Shown in pieces: positions 7,381-14,509 of a stretch of DNA of 17,529 bases. Source of the stretch: Prevotella sp. CAG:617 (GTDB taxonomy: Bacteria; Bacteroidota; Bacteroidia; Bacteroidales; Bacteroidaceae); contig FR903634.1 in assembly GCA_000438115.1 (NCBI GenBank), positions 84,166 through 101,694 on the forward strand, in the 5' to 3' direction. The notes below the pieces were generated by a model. The model was given only the letters and a program-made list of their open reading frames with translations. It was not told where the DNA came from and made no database searches. Each line of letters opens with the position of its first letter. Position 1 is the stretch's first letter. Made by a program: the position numbers and the translations under genes.

Positions 7381-8379
7381 ATGGCAGACGATTGCGGTAA
7401 AATAGCAGTAATGGGTAGTGGAAGTTGGGCTACAGCTATCGCAAAAATGGTCCTTGAAAAAGTAGACCACATGAATTGGTACATGCGTCGCCCGGATACG
7501 ATTGAAGACTTCAAACGACTGGAACATAACCCCAGCTACCTTACCAGCGTACATTTCGACCCGAAACGAATATCGTTTTCCTCCGATATAAACGAAACGG
7601 TTGAAAATTCCGACACGCTCCTATTCGTAACGCCATCTCCTTATCTGAAAGGACACCTGAAGAAACTCAAGGTAAAGTTGCAGGACAAATTCATCGTAAC
7701 AGCCATCAAGGGTATTGTTCCTGATGAAAATCTGGTATGCTCCGAATATTTTAGGCAGGTATATAATGTACCTGATGAAAACCTGGCCGTACTAGGAGGC
7801 CCCAGTCATGCCGAAGAAGTTGCACTTGCACGCCTTACTTATCTGACGGTGGCGTGTTCCGATTTACGCAAAGCTACAGCTTTGTCTGATACATTAGCTT
7901 CCAATTACATCAAAACAACCGTATCTTCCGACGTAATCGGAATTGAATATGCTTCGGTATTAAAGAATGTATATGCCATTGCAGCCGGCATTTGTAACGG
8001 ACTGAAATACGGAGACAACTTCCAATCAGTCCTGATGGCCAATGCCGTACAGGAAATGAACCGTTTTTTACGAGCAGTTTATCCCATTGACCGCAACGTA
8101 TACGATTCTGTATATTTGGGTGACCTGCTGGTAACCGGATATTCCAATTTTTCAAGAAATCGCGTATTTGGAACGATGATTGGAAAGGGATACAGCGTAA
8201 AAAGTGCTCAAATTGAAATGGAAATGATTGCTGAGGGTTACTATGCCACCCGATGCATGAAGGGAATTAACCAACATTTTCACGTAAATATGCCAATTCT
8301 TGATGCGGTTTACAATATTCTATACGAGAAAGTATCTCCTGCTGCCGAAATTAAACTACTGACTGATTCATTCCGTTAA
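7381..8379 (+). CDS. gpsA: Glycerol-3-phosphate dehydrogenase [NAD(P)+]
   Basis: This 332-aa cytoplasmic enzyme reduces dihydroxyacetone phosphate to sn-glycerol 3-phosphate, the backbone precursor of phospholipids. The N-terminal Rossmann domain carries GSGSWATA (Gly12, Gly14, Ala17). LGGPSHAEEVAL (about 139-150) is the family's conserved middle block. EYASVLKNVYAIAAGI holds Lys195, the expected catalytic lysine, and the helical C-terminal domain contains GLKYGDNFQSVLMANAVQEM. The ATG at 7381 puts the nucleotide-binding loop at the usual distance. It lies downstream of lysS without its own visible promoter. An inverted repeat spans the stop codon (8369-8400). The next gene begins 58 nt later. 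Confidence 0.96.
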   Translation: MADDCGKIAVMGSGSWATAIAKMVLEKVDHMNWYMRRPDTIEDFKRLEHNPSYLTSVHFDPKRISFSSDINETVENSDTLLFVTPSPYLKGHLKKLKVKLQDKFIVTAIKGIVPDENLVCSEYFRQVYNVPDENLAVLGGPSHAEEVALARLTYLTVACSDLRKATALSDTLASNYIKTTVSSDVIGIEYASVLKNVYAIAAGICNGLKYGDNFQSVLMANAVQEMNRFLRAVYPIDRNVYDSVYLGDLLVTGYSNFSRNRVFGTMIGKGYSVKSAQIEMEMIAEGYYATRCMKGINQHFHVNMPILDAVYNILYEKVSPAAEIKLLTDSFR

Positions 8380-8400
8380 CCGATGCCCATAAACGGAATG
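8369..8400 (+). repeat. Hairpin spanning the gpsA stop codon
   Basis: CATTCCGTT (8369-8377) and AACGGAATG (8392-8400) are perfect 9-bp inverted repeats with a 14-nt loop; the gpsA TAA (8377-8379) begins at the last base of the left arm. No T tract follows, so it is not a standard terminator. It might protect the upstream mRNA end or modulate expression of the next gene. Confidence 0.5.
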
Positions 8401-8437
8401 CGAAGCAAGAAGTCCATTCTACGCATACAAAAAATAC

Positions 8438-9004
8438 ATGATTCGTCTTTATTTGGTACGACACGGACAAACGGTTGAAAACCTTGAACATATTCTTCAA
8501 GGACATATGCCCGGCCACCTAACAAACGCGGGGAAGGAACAAATGAGGCAACTGGGAAAAGAATTAGCCGGCATTCATTTTGACCATCTACTATGCAGTG
8601 ATTTACAGCGAGCCATTGATTCCGCTATATGCATGAATCTATCGCTTCCTGTAACAACAACCCCGTTGTTACGTGAGCGTGACTGGGGTATATTTACGGG
8701 ATGCAAAATTGAAACCATCAGGCGAGACGAAGCTTTTCCGGAATCGGTTGAAAGCACGGAGCAACTATACTGCCGGGCAACGCTTTTTATCGAATTTTTA
8801 CTGAAGAACTACGACGGAAAAAGTATCTTATGCGTAAGCCACGGACTATTCAACCGCTTTATTTCCTCCGTTGTCAGCGGAAAGCCATATTATGAAATTC
8901 CACGATTCGAAAACTCAGGCTTTCAAATACTACAAGTGGAGCAGCTTCCGCAAAAACGTCCTTGCTGTACTACATCCGACAAAGACGAAGCCTCTGCCAA
9001 CTAA
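8438..9004 (+). CDS. Histidine phosphatase family protein (phosphoglycerate mutase-like)
   Basis: This 188-aa protein of the histidine phosphatase superfamily (branch 1) has the nucleophile motif RHG at residues 8-10 (phospho-accepting His9), followed by LTNAGKEQ, SDLQRA (second active-site arginine region), RERDWGIFTG (acidic proton-donor region) and a second catalytic histidine in CVSHG (His135). The substrate cannot be read from sequence; relatives include cofactor-dependent phosphoglycerate mutase, alpha-ribazole phosphatase (CobC) and broad phosphatases. At 188 aa without the long mutase insertions, a phosphatase is more likely than a glycolytic mutase. There is no signal peptide, so it is cytoplasmic. 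No promoter is seen in the 58-nt gap after gpsA, suggesting co-transcription. The last 25 or so residues are polar and probably disordered. Confidence 0.9.
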   Translation: MIRLYLVRHGQTVENLEHILQGHMPGHLTNAGKEQMRQLGKELAGIHFDHLLCSDLQRAIDSAICMNLSLPVTTTPLLRERDWGIFTGCKIETIRRDEAFPESVESTEQLYCRATLFIEFLLKNYDGKSILCVSHGLFNRFISSVVSGKPYYEIPRFENSGFQILQVEQLPQKRPCCTTSDKDEASAN

Positions 9005-9035
9005 ATTAAACAGCCATTCAAAGTTGGTGACAAGT

Positions 9036-9070
9036 TTTCGCCGCTCTTTGCAAAGAAAAAAGTATCTTTG
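9036..9070 (+). promoter_or_regulatory. dnaX promoter with internal palindrome
   Basis: TATCTTTG at 9063-9070 matches the -7 element. The -33 region is weaker (TTTCG at 9036-9040, slightly far upstream). The spacer between the two holds a perfect 12-bp palindrome, TCTTTGCAAAGA (9045-9056), a plausible operator. Predicted transcription start is near 9077. Confidence 0.55.
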
Positions 9071-9091
9071 CATAATACGTTTCCTATGCAA
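9068..9091 (+). repeat. Inverted repeat over the dnaX transcription start
   Basis: TTGCATA (9068-9074) and TATGCAA (9085-9091) are perfect inverted repeats with a 10-nt spacer. They overlap the end of the -7 element and the predicted start, 12 nt before the dnaX ATG. This could be a protein-binding site or a leader hairpin. Confidence 0.45.
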
Positions 9092-9103
9092 TAACAACAT
9101 CTT

Positions 9104-10900
9104 ATGGATTCTTCATACATCGTATCGGCGAGAAAATACCGTCCGATGAGTTTTGATACGGTTATCGGGCAACACGCCTTGACCACCACACTCAAAAATG
9201 CCATAGCCAGTGGACGTCTGGCCCATGCCTATCTGTTTTGCGGCCCACGCGGAGTGGGTAAAACGACATGTGCCCGCATTTTTGCCAAGACCATCAACTG
9301 TATGTCCCCCCTACCCTCTGGGGAGCCTTGCAACGAATGTGAAAGTTGCAAAGCCTTCAACGAGCAGCGCAGTTTCAACATTCACGAACTGGACGCTGCA
9401 TCCAACAACTCGGTTGAAGACATCCGCTCACTCATCGAACAGGTAAAAATACCCCCTCAGGTAGGCAAATATAAAGTATTCATAATTGATGAGGTTCACA
9501 TGCTTTCACAACAGGCTTTCAATGCCTTCCTGAAAACGCTTGAAGAGCCGCCACGGCATGCCATATTCATCTTGGCAACGACTGAAAAGCAGAAGATTCT
9601 GCCTACTATTCTCAGTCGCTGTCAGATCTATGACTTTAACCGCATGGACATTGCCGACATTGTGAAACATTTAAAAAACATTGCCGAAAAAGAACATATT
9701 GAAGTTGAAGACGAGGCGCTCAACATCATTGCCCAAAAGGCCGACGGCGGTATGCGCGATGCCTTGTCCATATTTGATCAGGTCAGCAGTTTCAGCAACG
9801 GACACATTACCTATAAAAAAGTCATTGAAGATCTCAATGTTCTTGACTATGAATACTATTTTAAGCTGACCGACCTTTTTCTGGCCGGAGACATTCCGAT
9901 GTCATTGCTCACATTTAATGAAATCACTGAAAAAGGATTTGACGGTCAGTCATTTATCGGAGGACTGGCGGAACACTTCCGTAACCTGCTTGTCAGTCGA
10001 GACGCGGTTACACTGCCACTGCTTGAAGTGGCAGACAACATCAAGCAACGCTACAATGAGCAAGCCAAGCGCTGCAACCCAAAATTCCTGTTTAAAGCCA
10101 TCAGACTCTGCAATACCTGCGACCTCAACTATCGTAACAGCCGCAACAGGCGCCTGCTGGTTGAAATCACCCTCATTGAAGTGGCGCAAGCCGTAAATGA
10201 AGACGACGACAGCGCGGGGCGTAGCCCTAAACAGTTAAACCCCATATTTCAGCCTCATAACGACCAGACTCAAGCTCCGGCAGCCGCAACAACAAAGGCA
10301 CCTACTGCTGCCACCACTGCGACAGCTCCTCGACAAACGACGCCATCTACTTCAACACCTGCAAAAGGCAATACGCCTGCCAGTGGTGGAGGCTTTAACT
10401 TTACCGCCCAGAATTCTTCGCCCAGACCTTTAGGTCGTCTGCACACCATTTCCATACGGGGGGCGCAACCTCAATCACCTGCAAAAACCCAGGAACAGCA
10501 GTTGCCCAAGGTACAAGAGGAACAAATTGAGGAACGCCGACCCGTTGAAAGCAAAAACCTGACACTACCGTGGTTGCAATATGCCAACCGATTACCTCAG
10601 GAACAAACCGCAATGGCGGCACGCATGAAAAATATGAACCCGTTTCTGGCTGGTCCAGAACTGATTCGGGTTGAAGTGGAAAACCAGCAAGTCAAACAGG
10701 ATTTGCAGGAAATCAGCAATGATCTTATCCGCTTCATGCGTAAAACGCTCCACAATTCTCATCTGCAGCTGGAAATCGGACTTATGGATTTGAAAAAAAC
10801 GCAACGCGCCTATACCAAGCGCGAGCAACTTGAGGCCATTATCAAAAAATATCCCGACGTAGAACAATTACGTAAAGAACTGAAATTAGAATTTACATAA
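9104..10900 (+). CDS. dnaX: DNA polymerase III subunit tau/gamma
   Basis: This 598-aa ATPase of the clamp-loader complex loads the sliding clamp and ties together the replicative polymerases. The AAA+ module shows Walker A GPRGVGKT (47-54, Lys53), the zinc knuckle Cys66, Cys76, Cys79 and Cys82, Walker B IIDE (Asp129, Glu130), sensor 1 (ILATTE) and the arginine finger in SRC (Arg172). Domain III follows to about residue 365. A low-complexity Ala/Thr/Pro/Gln linker runs over about 375-480, then a C-terminal domain (about 480-598) that begins with NLTLPWLQYANRLP and ends with REQLEAIIKKYPDVEQLRKEL. I see no E. coli-like slippery heptamer near the end of domain III that would make a short gamma form. 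Start ATG 9104 fits the family (SYIVSARKYRPMSF). slyD starts 19 nt downstream. Confidence 0.97.
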   Translation: MDSSYIVSARKYRPMSFDTVIGQHALTTTLKNAIASGRLAHAYLFCGPRGVGKTTCARIFAKTINCMSPLPSGEPCNECESCKAFNEQRSFNIHELDAASNNSVEDIRSLIEQVKIPPQVGKYKVFIIDEVHMLSQQAFNAFLKTLEEPPRHAIFILATTEKQKILPTILSRCQIYDFNRMDIADIVKHLKNIAEKEHIEVEDEALNIIAQKADGGMRDALSIFDQVSSFSNGHITYKKVIEDLNVLDYEYYFKLTDLFLAGDIPMSLLTFNEITEKGFDGQSFIGGLAEHFRNLLVSRDAVTLPLLEVADNIKQRYNEQAKRCNPKFLFKAIRLCNTCDLNYRNSRNRRLLVEITLIEVAQAVNEDDDSAGRSPKQLNPIFQPHNDQTQAPAAATTKAPTAATTATAPRQTTPSTSTPAKGNTPASGGGFNFTAQNSSPRPLGRLHTISIRGAQPQSPAKTQEQQLPKVQEEQIEERRPVESKNLTLPWLQYANRLPQEQTAMAARMKNMNPFLAGPELIRVEVENQQVKQDLQEISNDLIRFMRKTLHNSHLQLEIGLMDLKKTQRAYTKREQLEAIIKKYPDVEQLRKELKLEFT

Positions 10901-10919
10901 CCCTACAAATAAGAAAATC

Positions 10920-11585
10920 ATGGAAAATCAACCTAAAAAGTACATTGCCGTAGCTTACGATCTTTATACTGACAATTCAAAAGGCATTCATGAACTGGTA
11001 GAGCAGGCTCCGGCAGAACATCCGTTCCAATTTATTTCTGGCATGGGAGCTGCCTTGGATTCTTTTGAAGAAAAGATGCTCGGCCTTAATGAAGGTGACA
11101 CTTTTGATTTTACCTTGGAAGTAGACGACGCATATGGTCCCTACGAACAGGCTCACGTCCTGTCGCTCGACAAATCGATATTTTCCCCGAACGGCCACTT
11201 TGACAAGGAGAATATTTTTCCGGGCAACGTAATTCCTCTGATGAACGAAGACGGAAACCGTTTCCAAGGTCTTATTCTTGAAGTAAAAGAAGACAAAGTT
11301 GTAGTAGACCTCAACCATCCTCTTGCCGGCAAGAAACTTCACTTCAAAGGCAGTGTTGTTACTTCCCGTCCCGCAACTGACGACGAGATTCAAGGAATGA
11401 TCAACCTTATGAGCGGCGAAGGATGTGGATGCTGCGGTGGCGAAGATGGATGTGGCGGATGCGGCGGCGAGCATCACTGCCATCACGAAGGCGGTGAACA
11501 CCACTGTCACGAAGAAGGCGGCGAGCACCACTGCCATCACGAGGGTGGCGAACATCACTGTTGCGGCGGCGGACACTGCCATTAA
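10920..11585 (+). CDS. SlyD-type FKBP peptidyl-prolyl isomerase with His/Cys-rich tail
   Basis: This 221-aa cytoplasmic prolyl cis-trans isomerase/chaperone is of the SlyD class. The FKBP fold is split: the first part, about 7-70, includes FQFISGMGAALDSFEEKMLGL and EVDDAYGPY. An insert-in-flap chaperone region follows (about 72-128), then the final strands (GKKLHFKGSVV, about 137-150). From residue 165 the tail holds 11 Cys and 15 His in 57 residues, with CGCC, GCGGC and three full copies plus one partial copy of a nine-residue unit GGEHHC(H/C)... (182-215), ending HCH. E. coli SlyD has an analogous tail that binds nickel and helps hydrogenase maturation. Here the metal and client are unknown, since no hydrogenase or urease genes are nearby. 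It sits 19 nt after dnaX and 45 nt before aroC, with no separate promoter seen. Confidence 0.94.
   Translation: MENQPKKYIAVAYDLYTDNSKGIHELVEQAPAEHPFQFISGMGAALDSFEEKMLGLNEGDTFDFTLEVDDAYGPYEQAHVLSLDKSIFSPNGHFDKENIFPGNVIPLMNEDGNRFQGLILEVKEDKVVVDLNHPLAGKKLHFKGSVVTSRPATDDEIQGMINLMSGEGCGCCGGEDGCGGCGGEHHCHHEGGEHHCHEEGGEHHCHHEGGEHHCCGGGHCH
11463..11564 (+). repeat. 27-nt tandem repeats encoding GGEHHCHHE units
   Basis: Three full units (11463-11489, 11490-11516, 11517-11543) and a partial fourth (11544-11564) encode GGEHHCHHE, GGEHHCHEE, GGEHHCHHE and GGEHHCC. Third-codon positions differ between units (GAG/GAA, CAT/CAC, TGC/TGT), so the repeat is not a very recent duplication or is kept by selection at protein level. 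Confidence 0.9.
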
Positions 11586-11616
11586 TCATCAAAACGCCCA
11601 ATCTCACTTCCATACT

Positions 11617-11623
11617 AAAAGGA
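11617..11623 (+). promoter_or_regulatory. Shine-Dalgarno-like site before aroC
   Basis: AAAAGGA lies 7 nt before the aroC ATG. It is unusual here because the other genes in the window show no comparable purine-rich site; it supports the start at 11631. Confidence 0.4.
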
Positions 11624-11630
11624 TAAACAA

Positions 11631-12710
11631 ATGAATACCATTGGCACATTGTTCCGACTCACCACTTTCGGCGAAAGTCACGGACCGGGAGTTGGCGGCG
11701 TCATCGACGGTTTTCCGGCCGGCATAGAAATCGATATGGACTTCATCCAACATGAGTTGGACCGCCGGAAACCCGGACAAAGCGCACTGACCACTCCACG
11801 CAAAGAATCGGACAAAGTGGAAATCCTCTCGGGTGTCTACGAAGGCTTTTCAACCGGATGCCCCATTGGCTTTCTGGTCAGAAATGAAAACCAGCATTCA
11901 GCCGACTACGACAATCTGCGTGACCTGTTCAGGCCGTCACACGCCGACTTTACCTATTACAGCAAGTACGGCATTCGCGATCATCGCGGCGGCGGGCGTT
12001 CATCAGCACGTGAAACCATCAGCCGTGTTGTTGCCGGAGCCTTTGCCAAACTGGCCTTACGTAAATTGGGAATCAGCATTACGGCCTATACCCAACAGGT
12101 AGGTCATATCCAATTAGAAAAGCCTTACCAGCAACTCGATTTTCAGGAAATCGAGCGAAATGCCGTGCGCTGCGCCGATGCCGAAACTGCAGAAAAAATG
12201 GCCGCCCTCATTCAGGAAGTAAAATCCGAAGGTGACACCATAGGAGGCGTCATAGCCTGCGTTATCAAGGGGTGCCCCATTGGGTTAGGCGAACCGGCTT
12301 TCGGTAAACTTCACGCCATGCTAGGAGGAGCCATGCTGTCAATCAATGCCGCAAAAGGATTTGAATACGGAAAAGGGTTTGCGGGTGTAACGGAGCGTGG
12401 AAGTCAGCAAAATGACATTTTTGTTTCTGACTCAAACGGACAACACATCACCACACGCACCAACAACAGCGGCGGCATACAGGGAGGCATCAGTAACGGA
12501 CAAGACATTTACTTCCGTGTGGCTTTCAAACCGGTAGCCACTATACTGAAGGACCAGCAAACCGTTGACAAGAACGGAAATCCCGTTCTGTTCAAGGCCC
12601 GTGGCCGCCACGATGCATGCGTGCTGCCCCGGGCAGTACCCATAGTTGAAGCCATGGCAGCTGCCACTATTTTGGACTGCTACCTACTAAACAAATGTAA
12701 AAAAATATAA
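11631..12710 (+). CDS. aroC: Chorismate synthase
   Basis: This 359-aa FMN-dependent enzyme of the shikimate pathway converts 5-enolpyruvylshikimate-3-phosphate to chorismate, the precursor of aromatic amino acids, folate and quinones; it is a cytoplasmic tetramer. All three family signatures are visible: GESHGPGVGGVIDGFPAG (14-31, with His17), GIRDHRGGGRSSARET (114-129, with His118), and near the C-terminus FKPVATI followed by RGRHDACVLPRAVPIVEAMAA. Length is typical. The start at 11631 places the first signature at the usual position. It is the last gene of the inferred dnaX-slyD-aroC unit, and a 447-nt spacer with regulatory structure follows. Confidence 0.98.
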   Translation: MNTIGTLFRLTTFGESHGPGVGGVIDGFPAGIEIDMDFIQHELDRRKPGQSALTTPRKESDKVEILSGVYEGFSTGCPIGFLVRNENQHSADYDNLRDLFRPSHADFTYYSKYGIRDHRGGGRSSARETISRVVAGAFAKLALRKLGISITAYTQQVGHIQLEKPYQQLDFQEIERNAVRCADAETAEKMAALIQEVKSEGDTIGGVIACVIKGCPIGLGEPAFGKLHAMLGGAMLSINAAKGFEYGKGFAGVTERGSQQNDIFVSDSNGQHITTRTNNSGGIQGGISNGQDIYFRVAFKPVATILKDQQTVDKNGNPVLFKARGRHDACVLPRAVPIVEAMAAATILDCYLLNKCKKI

Positions 12711-12744
12711 AATATGGAATAAAAAGAAAGAAAAATGTTTCTTA

Positions 12745-12779
12745 TTTCGCATTATTTTCATTTTAAATAATTACTTTTG
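12745..12779 (+). promoter_or_regulatory. Possible promoter of a small RNA
   Basis: TACTTTTG (12772-12779) matches TAnnTTTG. The upstream box is poor (TTTCG at 12745-12749, about 22-23 nt away). The predicted start is near 12786. Only half of the consensus is good, so support is moderate. Confidence 0.42.
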
Positions 12780-12807
12780 CATGGTTGTCGTGAGATAACA
12801 CTCATAA

Positions 12808-12832
12808 TAGTTTAGTTAAGTCTAGTTTAGTT
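12808..12832 (+). repeat. Pair of 10-nt direct repeats
   Basis: TAGTTTAGTT occurs at 12808-12817 and again at 12823-12832, a 15-nt period, inside the candidate small RNA. It may be a duplicated protein-binding or pairing site, or chance in AT-rich DNA. Confidence 0.45.
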
Positions 12833-12842
12833 TTTGTATTGG

Positions 12843-12885
12843 TTATTGGATGCCCGTAGAGACGGTAGCATCCAATAATTTTTTT
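12843..12885 (+). terminator. Strong intrinsic terminator
   Basis: TTATTGGATGC (12843-12853) pairs perfectly with GCATCCAATAA (12868-12878). An inner CCGT/ACGG stem closes on AGAG (12858-12861). Seven T follow at 12879-12885. It would end aroC transcripts and/or the candidate small RNA. Confidence 0.85.
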
Positions 12886-13014
12886 ATTGCTGTATAAAAC
12901 AGTCGGCACTTGTTTTATTTTACCCGGAACATAAAGCAGAACAAATCCGACCTTGTTAAAAAGAAGTCACCTTATTTTTCTCCCGGAATTTAATATCCAA
13001 AAAAACAAGGCAAA

Positions 13015-13046
13015 CTTGTTGCTCTCAGAAAAACTAAGTACCTTTG
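13015..13046 (+). promoter_or_regulatory. pgi promoter and leader
   Basis: CTTG (13015-13018), 20 nt, TACCTTTG (13039-13046) is a good fit to the -33/-7 consensus. The predicted start is near 13053, leaving a leader of about 105 nt. The leader contains a CGCC-CACA-GGCG mini-hairpin and a longer-range GGTTC/GAACC pairing. A TTG-initiated in-frame extension of pgi would begin inside this -7 element and is therefore not credible. Confidence 0.7.
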
Positions 13047-13157
13047 CATGAGGTTCGGAGAAAACCGCACGCCCACAGGCGACAAAGCTTCAAGAGAACC
13101 GGAAAAATAACCAAGCAAAAGAAACAAAAGCAGATTAAAACCTCAAATAAATTCATT

Positions 13158-14495
13158 ATGAATACCATTTCATTTGACGCAAAAGAAGCAGCACAATTCC
13201 TGACAAGTGAAGCTGTTGAAACACTGAAGAAACAAATCGCAGATGCTGACCAGTCAATTAAAGACGCAACCTGTCCGGGTGGCGATTTCACCGGTTGGTA
13301 TCACCTGGCCAGCGAAACGCTTAAATCAGGTTTGCTGGACGAGATTGAAACAGTAGCCAAACGTCTTCGCGAAATGTGCGACACCATAGTTGTGGCCGGT
13401 ATCGGCGGCAGTTACTTAGGTGCCCGTGCCGTCATTGAAGCCTTGGGCAAACAGTTCGGCAAAAGCACTGACGACCCTGAAATCCTGTTTGCCGGAAACA
13501 ACTTGAGCCAAGACTATCTGGCTGAACTTACCCAATATCTGAAAAACCGCCGCTTTGGCGTTATCAATATTTCAAAATCCGGCACAACTACAGAAACGGC
13601 ACTGGCATTCCGCCTTCTGAAAAAACAATGTGAAGAGCAACGTGGCATAGACGAAGCCCGTCAGGTCATCGTATGCATCACGGACAAAGTACGTGGCGCT
13701 GCCCGCAAAACGGCAGAAAAAGAAGGCTATGATACCTTTGTAATCCCCGACAACGTTGGCGGCCGTTTCTCCGTATTAACCCCTGTTGGTTTGCTGCCTA
13801 TTGCCTGCGCCGGATTTGATGCCCGCGCTTTGGTTGAAGGAGCAGCCCACATGGAAGAAGTTTGCGATGCCGACATCCAGAACAACCCTGCAGCCAACTA
13901 TGCCGCCGTACGCAATGCCCTCTACCGCAGCGGAAAGAAAATTGAAATTCTGGCCAATTATCAACCCAAGCTCCACTACATGAACGAATGGTGGAAACAG
14001 CTTTACGGTGAAAGTGAAGGTAAGGACGGCAAGGGCATCTTCCCCGCAGCAGTTGATCTGACCACCGACCTTCACTCCATGGGTCAATGGATTCAGGACG
14101 GCGAACGTACTATTTTTGAGACGGTAATAACCGTTGAAAAGCCCGAAGCAGAACTGATTTTCCCGCATGACGAGGAGAACCTCGACGGACTCAACTTCCT
14201 GGAAGGCCGCCACGTTGACGAAGTCAACAAAATGGCAGAACTGGGAACACGTCTGGCCCACGTTGACGGAGGAGTTCCCAATCTGATTGTCAGCATGCCC
14301 CGTCTTGACGCCCATTGTCTGGGTCAGCTCATCTATTTCTTTGAGCGCGCCTGCGGCTTGAGCGGTCTGCTGCTCGGTGTAAATCCCTTTAACCAACCCG
14401 GAGTTGAGGCCTACAAGAAAAACATGTTTGCCTTGTTGGGCAAGCCCGGATATGAAGCCGAAAGCGAGGCTATCCGCAAGCGTCTGAACAAATAA
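13158..14495 (+). CDS. pgi: Glucose-6-phosphate isomerase
   Basis: This 445-aa cytoplasmic enzyme interconverts glucose 6-phosphate and fructose 6-phosphate in glycolysis and gluconeogenesis. The SIS domains show GIGGSYLGARAVIEAL (about 78-93), the sugar-phosphate loop SKSGTTTET (139-147), GGRFSVLTPVG (201-211, Arg203) and GESEGKDGKG with Glu285 as the expected catalytic base, then FNQPGVEAYKKNMF near the C-terminus with the active-site lysine. The frame is open further upstream, but ATG 13158 gives the compact bacterial-type protein length and leaves the promoter outside the gene. The HAD gene starts 14 nt downstream, so the two are almost certainly one transcript. Confidence 0.97.
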   Translation: MNTISFDAKEAAQFLTSEAVETLKKQIADADQSIKDATCPGGDFTGWYHLASETLKSGLLDEIETVAKRLREMCDTIVVAGIGGSYLGARAVIEALGKQFGKSTDDPEILFAGNNLSQDYLAELTQYLKNRRFGVINISKSGTTTETALAFRLLKKQCEEQRGIDEARQVIVCITDKVRGAARKTAEKEGYDTFVIPDNVGGRFSVLTPVGLLPIACAGFDARALVEGAAHMEEVCDADIQNNPAANYAAVRNALYRSGKKIEILANYQPKLHYMNEWWKQLYGESEGKDGKGIFPAAVDLTTDLHSMGQWIQDGERTIFETVITVEKPEAELIFPHDEENLDGLNFLEGRHVDEVNKMAELGTRLAHVDGGVPNLIVSMPRLDAHCLGQLIYFFERACGLSGLLLGVNPFNQPGVEAYKKNMFALLGKPGYEAESEAIRKRLNK

Positions 14496-14509
14496 AAACA
14501 CGACATATC

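Larger units (their letters stand above)
12786..12885 (+). ncRNA. Candidate small RNA (about 100 nt) or attenuated leader upstream of pgi
   Basis: A promoter-like -7 box ends at 12779 and a strong intrinsic terminator ends at 12885, with no ORF between them. The segment carries two perfect copies of TAGTTTAGTT (12808-12817 and 12823-12832). I do not recognise a known RNA family. The boundaries are inferred from the promoter and terminator only. The alternative is read-through from aroC ending at this terminator, with no independent RNA. Confidence 0.38.
12711..13157 (+). other. 447-nt AT-rich spacer between aroC and pgi
   Basis: No protein-coding gene is convincing here. In order it contains: a weak aroC terminator candidate (AAGAAA...TTTCTT, about 12729-12744); a promoter-like TACTTTTG at 12772; two 10-nt direct repeats (12808-12832); a strong terminator hairpin (12843-12885); a second hairpin ATAAAACA/TGTTTTAT (12894-12901 with 12911-12918); a segment similar to one upstream of mfd (12924-12954); the pgi promoter (13015-13046); and a roughly 105-nt pgi leader. 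Confidence 0.7.

Noticed and set aside
10780..10805. A-rich stretch near the dnaX 3' end as a programmed frameshift site
   Set aside because: It lies near the end of the gene, does not form the AAAAAAG heptamer of E. coli, and a shift there would not produce a gamma-sized protein.
10977..11582. 201-codon minus-strand open frame opposite the SlyD gene, rich in Ala/Val/Phe
   Set aside because: Its apparent hydrophobic repeats are the complement of the His/Cys repeat codons of slyD; not an independent membrane protein.
12786..12885. 6S RNA or known riboswitch before pgi
   Set aside because: The segment is too short for 6S RNA, has no long central-bubble hairpin, and shows no riboswitch core that I recognise.
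13044..13157. N-terminal extension of pgi from a TTG codon
   Set aside because: It would start inside the -7 promoter element and add a basic stretch not expected for Pgi; ATG 13158 is preferred.
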